From Anastatus disparis (lineage: Eukaryota > Arthropoda > Insecta > Hymenoptera > Eupelmidae): DNA of 64,000 nt. The DNA lies in contig JAFFSR010000004.1 of the NCBI GenBank assembly GCA_017163975.1, forward strand, positions 8,556,001 through 8,620,000, written 5' to 3'. The notes beneath the pieces were generated by a model. The model did no database searches. It saw nothing but the letters and a program-made list of their open reading frames with translations, and was not told where the DNA came from. The position numbers and the translations under genes were made by a program. Positions within the stretch are counted from its first letter, which is position 1; each line of letters begins with the position of its first letter. This document shows, piece after piece, positions 10,532 through 23,246 of this stretch.

Positions 10532-13410
10532 AATTTTAAAAAAGTTCACTATTATTCAAATTGATTCATGAACATTTTTCAAAATGAAACAATTCCTAAG
10601 GTACAAAAATAAACTTTTTACCATTTAGATCAAGCGAATAAATAGCTATACAAAAATATTGTTTAAAAATTATTGAAAAGTAATGTGTTGTTTTTTCTTA
10701 TCGCCCAAAAATCTTCCAAAATAAATGCTGATTGGATATATTAAACAAAACCGCAAGCTATATTTAAAAACAGAATTTTATGAAATAAAACTATCAATAC
10801 CATAACGTATCGGTTTTATCGTATTTTAATTTCTCATGAAAACTATACCAACACTTTTTAACACAATTGCAATACTAATAAGAAAAAAAAATTAAAAAAA
10901 AAAGAAAATTTTATTGATGTTTGAAATATATTCTAAACTGTAAAAGATTTATAGGATAAAAATTTCTCTCAGAAAGTCAAAAGTTTTCGAAGATTGATGT
11001 TAAAAAATATTTTTCAATTGAAAAAATTGTTAACAGAAAATTTCGTGACAAACCGAAACTTAATATTCAAAAACAAAATGTTTTTATGATTAAAAATCAA
11101 TACATTTAACAATTTTTTTATATCTCTTTTATTTACAGTAATGGTATGATAAATAATTAAATAACTTAAAATCCATGAGAAAATTTTCTTTCACAAAAGC
11201 AACATGAATATGTAAATAAAAATTCAGTTATGAATGAGCAATACAAAAAAATTTTTTTTTTAATTATCGCAGTTTTTATTTTTTATATACTGTTTTGATA
11301 TCAATCGAACATCCTATTCGATATTTTAAATAAATAATGACCATTTAAAAACTAACTAATCCAAAGTTAAATAGAATAATTTATTCTTTTGTACAAAAAG
11401 TATCAAACAACTTGAGCAAACTTTTTTCTTCTTAAAACTATAACAACAAAATATCTTTTTCAAGTCTTAGCCGAGTACACTTGGCTTCCTGCGACAATAA
11501 CTGCCCATCTGACGCGTAATTTTTTTCTTCTCGATCCAATAATTCATCTCATCCAATGTCGTTCAAGATTGCGACTTTATGTATATAGATAAAAATTTAT
11601 TTCACTTCAAATCAATCATCTTTTTCACTTACAGAAAAGATTGTTGACGAAGATTATTTTTTAGTGAGCAAATATTCAAGCAATGAGTTTAAAAATGAAA
11701 TTAAAAATTATGAGTGATCATTTGATGTATACACATTTAATCCAAGATTTGAAAAAATAATTTTTTCAAGTTATAACAATTTTAAACAGGATGAATTTAA
11801 GACTATTCGGTGAAGTTGATTCTAAAAAAAGAAAATGTATTTGTTTCTTCATAACGTTTTCTTAAATTATTTTGTTAAATTTTTACTCAATTGTCTGCTA
11901 AAAACTTTTTTAATTTCTATGCCAAAATTGGTTAAATTCAAATAATCATCACAGCTTTAAAAGACTGTTTCCAAAAATTGATCTTATATTTAATCCTAAA
12001 AATTTTTATTTAAGGATAACGGTACGTCAAAAGTAAAAAATTTTATTTTTAATGATAAAAAAATGAACAAGATAATTTATTACAAATTTTACTTAATTCT
12101 TGCTGACAGTAGTAAATATAAATTTCTTTTATTTATATTTTTGCTTAAAAATCAGATTATTCATTTTTTTTACAAAAAATATATTCTGTCAGTCGGAATT
12201 TCGCTAAGATACCTTTGAAAAAGATGATCGATCAATGAGAGTTTCGGTTGAAACTTTATATCTGTACCAACATATATATTCATAGATCTATAATAATGTA
12301 AAAGGAAAGAAATTGGATATATAGGAATAAAGGCGAGATAACTTTTGTTTAAAGTCAGTCGTGCTTTAGTCAAGCCATATCCTAGAGTATATATATAGCA
12401 AAAGAGAGAAAGAGAGAGAGAGATAAAGCTTACAAGGCAGAAAACTCTCGAGCGCCATTCGAGCGTTAATTAACTCTCCAAAAGCACTGCTGCTACTACT
12501 ACTATTATTGCTTGCTACTGCTCTTTCTCTTTCTCTTTTGCCCGTGAGCGATACTGTTTGTATGTCCAGCATATTGGTGGGAGAAACGAAAGCTCGTTCT
12601 TTTTTTTAAACTTTTTTTCTTCTTTTTTTCTTTCGTTGTTTATATACACATTTTCTATGCCTTCTTCCTTTTATTTTCTCTCCCTTTTTTTATATCTTTT
12701 TATATCTTGTTGCTCGCAGTTGTTAAGGTTGTTGGAGGCTTTTGATTATTTTCTTCTTTTCTGGCCTACCCTAGAAATAGAAGAGGAAGAGGAGAGAGAA
12801 AGAAAAAAAGAGACAAAAGGATTTTGCGGCTTTCCTCGTTATGACAAGCTTCATTAAGAGAAAGCTTCGTATTCCAAGATCGTTCGTTTCTCTCTCTATC
12901 TCTCTCTATTTCTCTTTCACTCTATCTTCTGGCTCTATCATTCTACGTGATTACAATTGACGAATTTACAGTAAGGTTGCTCTTGATGTATATCTAACTT
13001 TGCAATTCAGTTGTGAATTTTGACGTAATGAGTAATATCTAGATACTGAAGAATTTCAATTTTCTCTTGTTGTTTTTGTAATCAATGCTTTAAACATATT
13101 TCTTAAAAGTTTAAAAAAAAATAAAATGAAAAATCTTATGTAATTTTTACGAAAAAAAAATTTATAGTTTGATATACAAAGTTTGTTTTTTTTGATAATT
13201 TTACAATATTTTATTTTTCAATGGAGCAAAAAAATTAAGAAACTTTGATATAAACTTTGTTGATTAAGTCTTAAACATTATCCAATTGTTCTAAAACAAA
13301 AATTCATCCTCAAATCTTCAATACGATCATTAATATTTTGTGAAACATAACGATGTATAAATAATAAAATATTTCTTTATAAATATTAGGATAAATATTT
13401 AATAAATTGT
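10532..13410. other. Gene-free stretch with GA/CT-rich patches
   Basis: No recognisable exon. GA tracts at about 12400-12425 and 12780-12820, and CT tracts at about 12600-12700 and 12885-12920, stand out from plain A+T-rich DNA. They may be binding sites for GAGA-type factors. Open frames at 12366-12572 and 12558-12857 derive from these tracts. Confidence 0.4.
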
Positions 13411-13440
13411 TTCTTCTCTTTTTTTGTTACAGGTAAGTTG
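13411..13440 (+). promoter_or_regulatory. Candidate recursive splice site (ratchet point)
   Basis: A pyrimidine tract (13411-13427) runs directly into TTACAG|GTAAGTTGG, joining a perfect 3' splice site to a perfect 5' splice site between 13432 and 13433, with no exon between them. This is the form of the zero-nucleotide exons known from very long Drosophila introns. If used, it implies that a plus-strand gene with a long intron spans this part of the window. Its exons are not visible here. Confidence 0.55.
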
Positions 13441-15044
13441 GAATTTATTTCAAAGTTTGAGGAATTTTTACTTCAAAAGGCTTTAACAAGTTACTAGCCT
13501 CGAGAAGAAAAGTAAATCTAGACAAGAAGCCGAGGTTTGTCCAGCCTCTGTGGTGGTTTTGCTTTTCATGAATAAAAAATAAACGTCACAGAATAAGTTC
13601 AACATTGTAAACGTTGTACATACAAAGAAAAATTTATGTTTTTTTAGATGTTTATATATTTATTTTATTCGTTAAAAATAAAACTAAATTTTTTAAATTT
13701 ATTATTGCGTATTCTTGATGCTTGATAATTGTATAAAATTTATGATTTCTATATTAAAAATTAATTTCCAAAGTTTATAAAAAGTAAGTTGAAATTCATT
13801 ATCTGCAAATAATTTGAATAATGATTAAAAAGAATATGTAATTAAAATTCTTCTGCTAAGTTTTAATGATTTTCGTCGCACGATAAATTTTAAAATTAGT
13901 ATAAAATTTACGCAATTTTCAAAAATTTTCTTGAAGATTATGAAAAAAACCATTTTAAAAATTTTTAAATTTAAACTACTTTGACGTTTCATTGGATGAT
14001 TTATGAGTTTCATTCTTTCGAGTGAGCAATTAAAAATTATTCAACTTTCTTTCTTGTATTTTAATATTTCTTAATATTTCAACTGTTGGGAATTCAATTT
14101 TTAAGCAAATTCTAATATTTTGCTTATTTTAATGCAAGAAATTTACATTTTCACAATTAATTATTGTAAGTTAAAAGTTTAATTTATCATCGTAGAAAAA
14201 AAGTTATCCTTGCAATTCATAAAACTTGCGAAACTAACTTGCACTTTTAGGTAAATCAGTTTGAAATGCATCTTCTTCTTCTTTGAAAAATAATGAATGC
14301 AAAGTTTTTTTTTTAGTTAAAAAAAAATTAGACGTCTGAATCGATCTATTAATATTCTTCGAACTTTGCATGCAAAAAAGTTACCAAACTTTATTAAGAA
14401 TCTGAAGTATCAATTTAAACTTTTGATCGTGATAATTTATAAGAAAACAATATTGTTTGTAAGTAAATGCTCGCCATACTGTTTCTAATAATTAAAATAT
14501 CTTATTGTTGAATATATTTTTATATTATATATATATACACACGGAGAGGATTTTCTCATAAAAATTTTTCGATAAAAATTACTTTGTATTAAGTAAACCT
14601 GGGACGCCGCTACACGACAGCTTTGATTACTATAATATTAGCTCAAATTTAACCAACTTATATGATAAAATAATGATATATATGCAATCCATAAAATAGT
14701 TTTTATGGTATAAAAAATGATTAATTTAATAATTACAGAAATTAATAAATATATAAAGAATTAATGTTAGCATGCGAAATGAAAAATTTATTTTGTTACT
14801 AACGTTTATATAAGAGTTTGTAGGTTAGAATCTGCCTTACCGATGCAGGCAGCAGAACAAACGAATTTATTTCTACGCAAGATCACATGGTATATCGACC
14901 ACAGTTTACTAACTAGGAGAATATCAGACCTCCGGATCACGGATTTTGCTCAAACTTTGGGATAAGTTTTCAAATGTCAAAATATGAAAGGAAACATAAT
15001 TTTAGACCCCAACACTCAATATTTCCCTAGTTACAGGCAATTGA
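13441..15044. other. Gene-free A+T-rich stretch
   Basis: No coding exon or RNA gene recognised. A second acceptor-donor-like junction (CACTTTTAG|GTAAAT at about 14240-14255) is much weaker than the one at 13432. Confidence 0.45.
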
Positions 15045-15444
15045 AGAAAATCACTAAAAAAGTTACTAGATTTTTAAACCCATATAGTTATTTAGCATTG
15101 ATAGCTAGAAGCTTAAACCTTTTTTTAAATTAAAGCTGAGCTCAAATCCTTTCGAAATAGTAGTTATAGCATGTCAAAATATTATTTTTTCCCAAAGTTA
15201 TAGCGTGATAAACATTAGACCCAATTTCAGCTTTTATTATTAATTAATGTTTTAAAAAGAAAAATCAGGTCCAATGTTTATCACGCTATAACTTTGGGAA
15301 AAAATAATATTTTGACATGCTATAACTACTATTTCGAAAGGATTTGAGCTCAGCTTTCATTTAAAAAAAGTTTCAAGCTCCTAGCTATCAATGCTAAGGA
15401 ATTATATGCGTTGGAAAATCTAGTAACTTTTTTAGTGATTTTCT
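15045..15444. mobile_element. Foldback MITE with ~180-bp arms
   Basis: Left arm (from AGAAAATCACTAAAAAAG, about 15045-15222) and right arm (about 15268-15444, ending CTTTTTTAGTGATTTTCT) are near-perfect reverse complements, sharing blocks such as TTATAGCATGTCAAAATATT and GCTGAGCTCAAATCC. No open frame. A non-autonomous foldback element. Confidence 0.8.
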
Positions 15445-15511
15445 TTGTGTTCAAAATAGTGTTCGCGCGTAAATTACATTTACTTACAGCATTTCGTATA
15501 AATCAAACCCT

Positions 15512-15887
15512 GCACAGTAAAAAATCTAAAGTAAAATCATATATGTGTTCAGTAATTTTACAAATAAAAATACTTCATTAAATGCAGTAAATTTCCAACT
15601 TCAATCATAATTTTATTAGCACGATTGTAAAATTAATAATCGTGTTGTAAATTTACTGCATTTGACGTAGGTAATAATCAGACCCACGTTGAGTGTAGTG
15701 ATTTTATTATGAACAGTAGTAATTCATTTTACAAATGTATTTGTAAAATTACTATGATATATTTAGTAAAAGTACGAAATGAGTTAGTAAATTTACTACT
15801 ATCAACTGTAATTTTACTATATTTAATGTGGGTCTGAAAATTACCTAAATTTTATAGTAATTTTACAACAGGATTTTTTACAGTGTG
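15512..15887. mobile_element. MITE with CACWGTAAAAAATC termini
   Basis: The left end reads GCACAGTAAAAAATC and the right end GATTTTTTACAGTGTG, giving short terminal inverted repeats. The interior is rich in TAGTAAATTTACTA-like segments in both orientations, and a GTGGGTCTGA/TCAGACCCAC pair (about 15678-15836) forms a subterminal inverted repeat. No open frame. Confidence 0.65.
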
Positions 15888-15889
15888 GA

Positions 15890-17880
15890 GAGAAATGAAT
15901 GCAGTTCTTATTATTATTTTATGCTAAACATGTACAAAATATATTTAAAACATGTAAAACGTAAAATTCTTTAGGCAATATAAAAATCTTAAAATATATA
16001 TAAATTAAAAAACTAATATTTTTATTACGTCAAATACGTCGATTATCAAGGGAATATAAAATATGTGAGATATATAAATTTAGAAAATATTTTATTCAGT
16101 CAGTGATCACGTATACCTCTGCCCCCACCCTCCTCTTCTCGTCCCCTAAAACACAAAAGCTTAGTTTAAGAATGACCTAGTCTTTGTTAATGCAAACAAA
16201 ACCTTTTAAAATATTAAAAAAATCTCAAAGTAGGGTTTTTACTAATTAATTTGAGCTATCTGCGCAAAAGAAACATGAAAAAAAGCTTGCGTAAACTTAC
16301 TAAAATAAACAACAAAGAGTTAAAAAAAAGAAAGAAATATTCACATACATATTTGCTTCCTTTTGCGAATGAGTTTGAAATATAACAAAAAAAGTAAAAG
16401 TTATGCTATGTGCATATAATAAGAAACTGAAAAAATAAGGTTAAAAGGATGTAAAAGAATTTAAAGAATGTTTTTTTTTAATGCGTTGTCAAATATGTTA
16501 ATGCTCGATTTTTAACGTAAAACTTTTTAACTCATTTTTTCAATTCTTTTTTTTTTATCTGTCAATGTCATTCTTCTCACATGTCTTTTCTAATTTTTTT
16601 GAATTTCAACTTCGTTTCATTCATTTAATGTACTTATATGTTTCTTATTTACTCAAAGTTATAAAGAATTTCAAAAAAAGTTTGAAGAAGAATTTTATTT
16701 TTGTAAATATTGTAATGAAATTAAAATATATTAAGGAACTGTTTTATTGTAGTTTAATATAAAAGTTATTGCCAAAATGTTAATATTAAGCTTTCTAAAA
16801 CTTTAACATTTATTTATTAATAAACAAATAATGTTACAGATAGTTCGTTTACATTACAACTATGTTGTAACAAGAAATTATGAAAAGTTTGCAGAATATT
16901 GAACAAAAATGATCTTATTAGGAAATAAAAATTGTTGTTTAAATTATGTTGCTAATTATGAATTAGCAAGATAACTTCATCAAAAGTGATAGACTAAAAA
17001 TCCGGTCACAAACCATGCGGTTAATCCATCTAGTATATAGTGATATACTGTACGTTAAATTTATAATTAATTACTGCAGATTTTTTCGAGTTATTGGAGA
17101 TCATGAAATTAGAGAAACGATTTAATTTACTGAAAACATTTATTTTTTGAAATTCAAAGCAATAAAAATTTTTGTTTAAAATTTAGTATTAACTATAAAA
17201 TTATTCTTTTAAATCTCAACTTATAAGTATAACTCTGTCTCAGATTATACTGTTTATCTGCATAATAAAACAACAAAATATTATGCTATAGATTTTTTTT
17301 CATAAATTTTGAAAAAATATGAAAGATTGTTTTTAGGAACGGAAATGTAACATATATTACAAACTTACAAATGCATAATTCTGGAGTAAATTTAATATTT
17401 AGGAAACTGAGCATAAATATAATTTCTGAACAAATAGTATATTTCAAATTGAAGAAATATAGAAAAATAATGAACGATAGATTTAGTCTACATAACAAAT
17501 ATTATTAAGAAACAAACGTAATTATTTGTAACAAAAAAAATTGTAGGAAGTATTGATATATTAAATATTAATATGATTGCATTAAAAGCCTGTAAAAAAA
17601 ATATTAAATTTTGATATTTACAAAAATAAAAAATAAATATTTATTAATATAATACACGATTAACTAATTTTTCAAAGATTATTTAAGAGATTTTTGTAAA
17701 ATTTAAATTTTTTCATAACATTTATAAATTTTGGTAATTTTCATCAAGAACTTTAAAATTTGAATATTGCAAAATCCTTATTGTCACCATTATAATGAAG
17801 GATTTAATTTAAGTATTAAATATCAAAGAAAGGGAAATGTTTAAATAGTAAATGGGTACAATTTTTATTCCTTTTAATTA
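15890..17880. other. Gene-free A+T-rich stretch
   Basis: No exon or RNA gene recognised. Open frames at 16565-16762 and 17286-17498 have F/I/K/L/N/Y-dominated composition typical of chance frames in A+T-rich DNA. Confidence 0.45.
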
Positions 17881-17883
17881 ATG

Positions 17884-17889
17884 TTTATT
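17884..17889 (-). terminator. Polyadenylation signal of the Aly/REF-like gene
   Basis: AATAAA on the minus strand about 68 bp beyond the stop codon of the RRM gene. A second one lies at about 17863-17868. Confidence 0.45.
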
Positions 17890-17956
17890 TATATTACAAA
17901 ATTAATATCACAATTGACGTATTACATTTACAAATAAATTAAAACAATATAATTAT

Positions 17957-18448
17957 TTAATGTACATGCTTTAATTTCTTGTTTTGTCGATTCCGTCTAT
18001 AATGATTATGGCTGCTTTTATAATTTAGACCTCTGAATTTGGTCCTAGTATTACGATGTCCATTTGTTTCTTGAATATTTGATGATAATGATATTCTCAT
18101 TTTCCTTCCATAAAATGTCTCACCGTTGTATCTTCTAATGGCCATTAAGGCATCTTGATTATTTTCAAAGATAATTTCAGCCTTACCTGTAGATTTGCCA
18201 TTTTTATCATACTTTATACGAGCGCTTACGGGAGGACCAACATCTACAAATATTTCGTAAATGTTCGCATCGTTGACTTGATAATTTAAATTGGAAACAA
18301 AAATTTTGGCATTATCTGCCAAGCTAGAATTCCTTCGTGAACTAGCCTGATAAATGTCACGTTTAACATCTTGCATAATACGGTGTCTCAACTGATCAAT
18401 CTCCATTTCCAAATCTTCAAGGTCGATTTCCAAGTCGTGTGCGGCCAT
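17957..18448 (-). CDS. Aly/REF (THO complex subunit 4)-like RRM protein
   Basis: An intact, intronless frame of 163 codons. An RRM spans about residues 46-123: KIFVSNLNY (RNP2), GKAEIIFENN (RNP1) and YNGETFYGRKMRISL align with Aly/REF mRNA-export adaptors (in vertebrate ALYREF the matching parts read LLVSNLDFGV and YNGVPLDGRPM). Aly/REF proteins join the TREX complex and pass mRNA to the export receptor NXF1. The N-terminus (residues 1-44) is acidic with a heptad-like LEIDLEDLEMEIDQLRHRI stretch rather than the usual short conserved helix and RG-rich arm. The C-terminus (about 128-163) is basic, rich in N, R, H and K. Lack of introns and loss of the RG arms suggest a diverged retrocopy that kept its frame. 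An AATAAA lies about 70 bp past the stop (complement of TTTATT at 17884-17889). The start is the first in-frame ATG and gives a full domain. Confidence 0.85.
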   Translation of the reverse strand: MAAHDLEIDLEDLEMEIDQLRHRIMQDVKRDIYQASSRRNSSLADNAKIFVSNLNYQVNDANIYEIFVDVGPPVSARIKYDKNGKSTGKAEIIFENNQDALMAIRRYNGETFYGRKMRISLSSNIQETNGHRNTRTKFRGLNYKSSHNHYRRNRQNKKLKHVH

Positions 18449-20100
18449 TTTTAATGTAATCTTGCTTCAAAAATTTTCAATACAAACAATGTAAAGTAAA
18501 AAGAGTAGTATATAGTACTAACAAGAGCTATCGATCTGTATTCAACTGTTGCTACACAGAGTCTGATTTTTAGATCTACAACGATGGCTTATTTATATCA
18601 AAGCAGGTAGAAATTAAAAAGGTTCATTGGAATAATCCATAGTATTTCTGTAATACCTTAATCCTTGGAAGGTATATTACTTTTCTGTAATACTTCTGGT
18701 ATTATAATTCAAAATGGAATTTTAATGTTTATGGGATAATTCTGAATAAAGTTATAAAATGAAAAACTTGGCTTGGTAAGCGTTTGTTTCACAAGTAAGA
18801 TTAATAGATATTTAAATAATAACTTTCTGTGAAATTCTTCCTTCCCTGGTATCTTTCGTAATTACTTGTAATCCACTAATTAACAGTAATACCGCAATTT
18901 AATCCTTGGAAAGTATTACTTTCCTGTAATAAATCTTTAGTTTTAGGTTCATATTTTATTTTAACGGATTAAGACTTTTGCCGCCCCTTTAAGAGAATTG
19001 AATCCTCAACAAATTAAAATCGACACACATAAATAATTTATTAAATAAATGAATAAAGAAATTAATAAATAAATTTATAAAGTAATTAATTTTATTTTAA
19101 TTATTTACGTAGGTTGGCGCATCGATTTTGCATTTAATAAAGTCATTATAAAAATCATTTATAATTACATCATTTAATTGGAGAAAATCTTATCTTCTAA
19201 ATTCTAAAGACTCCGAGTCTTTTCAATAAAACAAACAATTTGAATAAGATATTAATACTTAATCTTCTTATGCAAAATTAATTTTTTTTTAATTTAAAGA
19301 ATTGTCATAAAGTACAAAAATGACTTTAAATATTGAAAGATTAAATTTCTAAATTTGAATTTCAAAAATTCATTATCAAAAGAATATTATGTTTTATCCT
19401 AATTTATTTTTATGGGATATCGCTTCGATAAATTTTTAATAACAATTTTTGTAAGTGTTTTTTTGACCTTAATTTTTTGACCTTAGGCTTAATTTTCAGT
19501 CATCTAGATGTAAACTAAAAGCAAATTTAGCATTTAATGGTATGAATTTACATTTATCTATTTTTTACTAAACAATTTCCAAAAAATATGCCGTTTACCC
19601 CAGTCTCCCCTATATAAAAATGAAACAAATATACCCACACAGCATGAAAGAATTTTTCTTCATATCTTAGCCGAAAATTCGTGTTTCTGCTAGATCAACA
19701 GGTAGAGAAACTCAAAATTTCTGCTAGGTGAGACGACATCTACCGTAACTAACGTAGCACTGACGACCCAATGCAGAAAACTTTCAATGGCCGCCAGACG
19801 CTGGCGCCGTCTAGGCTAATAGCAACAGCTGTTGCTGTTATTATAACCTTACTCGAAGTTCTTAAACATGAATTCTAAAATGTAAATACACGCAATGTAT
19901 TTATATATGCACATGAATCTTTTTAATACTTTTCTTGTCGGTTTTTTATGTTGATGCTGTGTTATATGTGTGTGTGGATGTGTTAATTTTTATACGTAAT
20001 ACATCGTTATAAAATACATTACGTATAAAATATTGACAACGATGTTTAAATAGTATTAATTTTTCGATTTATTATTTACATTTTTTAATAAATTTTTATA
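18449..20100. other. Intergenic stretch with small repeats
   Basis: No gene recognised. AATCCTTGGAAGGTATATTAC (about 18659) and AATCCTTGGAAAGTATTAC (about 18901) form a direct repeat. ATTTTTATACGTAAT at about 19987 and its complement at about 20018-20032 form a small hairpin. TTCTTCATATCTTAGCCGAAAATTCG at about 19657-19682 recurs in inverted form near 27255-27290. Confidence 0.4.
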
Positions 20101-20111
20101 TGCAGCATTTT

Positions 20112-20310
20112 TATTTTTTTTTAGATTCATCATTTGTATTTGTTTTTTGATTCATAATTCGTATTTTTTTAGATTTATCATTTGCAATTGCTTTTTGATT
20201 CATAATTCGTATTTTTTTAGATTTATCATTCGCAATAGTTCTTAGTTGCATTTAATAATTTATATTTATAATTCATATTTTTGATGAATATTTAGATTTA
20301 TCATTCGTTT
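20112..20310. repeat. Minisatellite, ~50-bp TTTAGATTTATCATTYGTATTT units
   Basis: Short units alternating AGATTTATCATTTGCAATTG and TTTTGATTCATAATTCGTATT are repeated in tandem. The same family forms a longer array at 26785-27085, so the two belong to one larger dispersed unit. Confidence 0.65.
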
Positions 20311-20750
20311 TTTTAACGGGATGTTGTAGTTGTTAGAATCGATTTTTGCTTTCTTTATCTGATTCATATCTCTTTAAATTGACCATTTAGACAAATATAA
20401 TGATTTGTCCGCACTAAAGCTATATTAATACAATAATTTTTGTTAAAAAAAATCACTTGGACTTGTTATTTTTTCATGAACTTTGAATGAAAATTAGATA
20501 TGAAGCTCGATAAACTTAACCTCGAAATACTATACATTGAAAGTTTGTTCATAACTTTTTATGTGTAATATTTTAATAAATTTCTTGAGTTGTCCGCATT
20601 CAGGATTAATCTTATAAATTTTCTTTCTGTAGTGAAAGAATATGATTTGACGCACTGTTTACTCATGAACTTTGAATAAAAATATTATTAGGAGGGGATA
20701 ACTACGATATCCTCTTAATAGCGTTTCATAGGTTACATTTTTTGCGTATA

Positions 20751-21746
20751 CTAGAGCTTGAACAGCGCGCGTTGCGCGCCCTAATTTTTAACATGAATTT
20801 ATTAAAATTTAATTATTAAATCTATAATGTTATTTAAAAGTGACATCACTATAATCTATTACTTAACAGTAATACGCGCAAATTATTTTTATCTTAACTT
20901 AATTTTTATTAAAAATCAAGTATCTAACCTTAATAATTATGTTTTAAAATCTCGCGGACTATGGACAAAAACAATGCGAACAGCGCACGTATGTCAAGAT
21001 TTTGTGTACGTACAGTTATATAACCAAGAATACACATTAGTTTTTATATTAAAAATTATTTTGTTGATTCTAACGACAGTCAATTAGTGATTGTATTTTA
21101 ATGATTAAAACAACTTTTACTGTCAATAAATTTATTATAAATTAGACTTGCAACGTTTCAGTCATATTTAAAAAATGACTCTCTTCAGGCAAAACAATAT
21201 AATACAGTTTACTACATTTCCAATTGATTATCTAAGTAGTAAACAATATATCATTTTCGTAGTACAAAATAAAACTGTTATAAAGAAATATAATTTCTAT
21301 ATAAGATACTACACAAACATGTAGAGTCAAACTAATTTCTTTATAACAGTTTTATTTTGTACTACGAAAATGATATATTGTTTACTAGGAATGTATTCTC
21401 ATAATAATTACTTATTACAATCAATAGAAAGAAAAAGATTAAAAAGAAAGATTAGATAATCAATTGGAAATGTAGTAAACTGTATTATATTGTTTTGTCT
21501 GAAGAGAGTCATTTTTTAAATATGACTGAAACGTTGCAAGTCTAATTTATAATAAATTTATTGACAGTAAAAGTTGTTTTAATCATTAAAATACAATTTA
21601 TATTAAAAAATTTATCATAAGAAAAGGTTTAAAATTTTGTTTGTTATTATTAAAAATTACAATAATCTTCATTCAAGATCTTGAATAAATCTAATTTTAT
21701 TCACAAAATCAGACGATTTAAATTAAGCGCTACACGCATGTGTATG
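20751..21746 (-). mobile_element. Helitron-like non-autonomous element, copy 1
   Basis: Read on the minus strand, the element ends in a GC hairpin (GCGCGC-AAC-GCGCGC, plus positions 20765-20779), ten bases, then CTAG followed by T. This is the Helitron 3' terminus, with insertion between A and T. The body matches copy 2 at 26228-26669 nearly base for base, apart from a 541-bp foldback insertion at 21056-21596. The minus-strand 5' end is not a clear TC, so the limit near 21746 marks only where homology fades. The open frame at 20827-21087 is shared by both copies but shows no known domain. Confidence 0.6.
21056..21596. mobile_element. Double foldback element inside Helitron-like copy 1
   Basis: Outer arms about 21090-21231 and 21454-21596 and inner arms about 21236-21289 and 21336-21388 are two nested inverted repeats. 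Comparison with copy 2 at 26228 gives the empty site. TTTATATTAAAAA occurs on both sides (21043-21055 and 21597-21609) and once in the empty site, so it is a target-site duplication of up to 13 bp. No coding capacity. Confidence 0.75.
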
Positions 21747-22748
21747 CATTTATACGAAAAAATTAAAGATATATGTTTAGAAATGAAAAATTAATGAAAG
21801 AATGACATCAACTGATTTTGATACATAATGAAACAATTCTAAAGTAACATTAATATATTATTAATTAATGTCAAAAATATATCAAAATAATTCAATGAAT
21901 AAAAACAGGAGTGGCAGTCGTGGGGACTGGCCGACAGAAGCTATGCTTCCAGTGTATATATAGAAACGAGGAAGTGTGACATTTGCAAAAATTATAATTA
22001 ATTTTTTAACGAAAACTTGTTATTTTTGATTCAATGTATTATGTATTTAAAAATATATTAATAATATAGTTTATTAATAAAAAATTAAGAAAGAAATGTT
22101 TATGCGTAACTTATAAAGGTTCATTGATATAAAAAAACGAAGCAGTAAAACTTTCTAGTTTCTCAAATAAAATTTACAAAAATGTACAGTATCAAAATTT
22201 CTGGAAAATTTTCGTGAAAAATAATTTATTAAATAGAAACATAAAATAAAAAATTGAAAAAGAAATTAAATTAAAGATAAAATACCAATTTTTTTTTGTG
22301 TTATAAAATTTTCTTCAGTCATTTTTTTCTATTTTTTTCACCGTATTAAATAGTTTTTAAATTCGTGGAATTTTTTAACTTTCTTCAATTACTTATTACT
22401 ATTTAAGAAATAAAAATATGTAAAGAGACTAGGGACAATAAATATTTTTTTTATTAGAATTATATTTTTTTAACTGAGCAAGTAATATATACAGTAAGAT
22501 TACGAGGAAAGTACTTATACAAAATCAGTAGGTGCAAGTGAGAGGGCACAGGGAAATCTCGTTAACATGAATACATTTAGAAAAAAGAAACAATACCCGC
22601 TTTGTATTTACCTATAACGTTCTATTATATATAGATACTTTCCTCAAAATTTCACTGTATATATATATATATATATATACACACACTACAAGCATCAATT
22701 GTAGTACATTCAACGCACACATCCACTTGTGTATATACATGCATATTC
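21747..22748. other. Gene-free A+T-rich stretch with a microsatellite
   Basis: No gene seen. An (AT)n run followed by ACACAC lies at about 22658-22684. Confidence 0.4.
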
Positions 22749-22993
22749 TTAAGGTGGTTCATGCGACTAACGTGTTTTTTCAAGATATTCTTGAAATTGT
22801 AGGTATATCGGTTGATTGTTGGTCACCAAAAGTGGCTGACCATCCATCGGTAGTCAAAGTTTTCGGTATGGTGGGTCTGACAGTCTAGCCTGATGTAATG
22901 TCATAAACAGATACCGGGCGGGGACTCCCTCGACCTCACCATAGAAAAAGGTTAATCATATAGAGGACAATATCCTTTATATATTAATCTTAG

Positions 22994-23023
<30 letters not shown>
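22749..23023 (+). mobile_element. Candidate retroposon 3' end with poly(A)
   Basis: A less A+T-rich segment (about 22790-22945, with GATACCGGGCGGGGACTCC) is followed by TTAATCTTAG and a 30-base A run (about 22993-23023). The poly(A) end and the sudden composition change suggest the 3' end of a non-LTR retroposon on the plus strand. No reverse-transcriptase frame lies upstream and no duplication was identified. The segment opens with TTAAGGTGGTTC, like the MITE at 23247. Confidence 0.35.
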
Positions 23024-23024
<1 letters not shown>

Positions 23025-23246
23025 GCTGGGTGACATTTGGGACTGTCGATTTTTACACATTTAGTGCCCCTGCCGTAACATCGCGTAAGAAGCATAGCTT
23101 CAAAAAAATTTTATGTGAATAAAAATATTGTGGTGATTCGATCGAAATTATTTAATCGAACGAATTAATATGTTGGATTTAATGTGTAGTGTCTTGTGTG
23201 TTTTATTTTTATTTAAAATCATTTTGGTTATAGTCCTTTATCCGGC

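Noticed and set aside
14240..14255. Second ratchet splice site
   Set aside because: TTTTAG|GTAAAT lacks a strong pyrimidine tract and the consensus donor.
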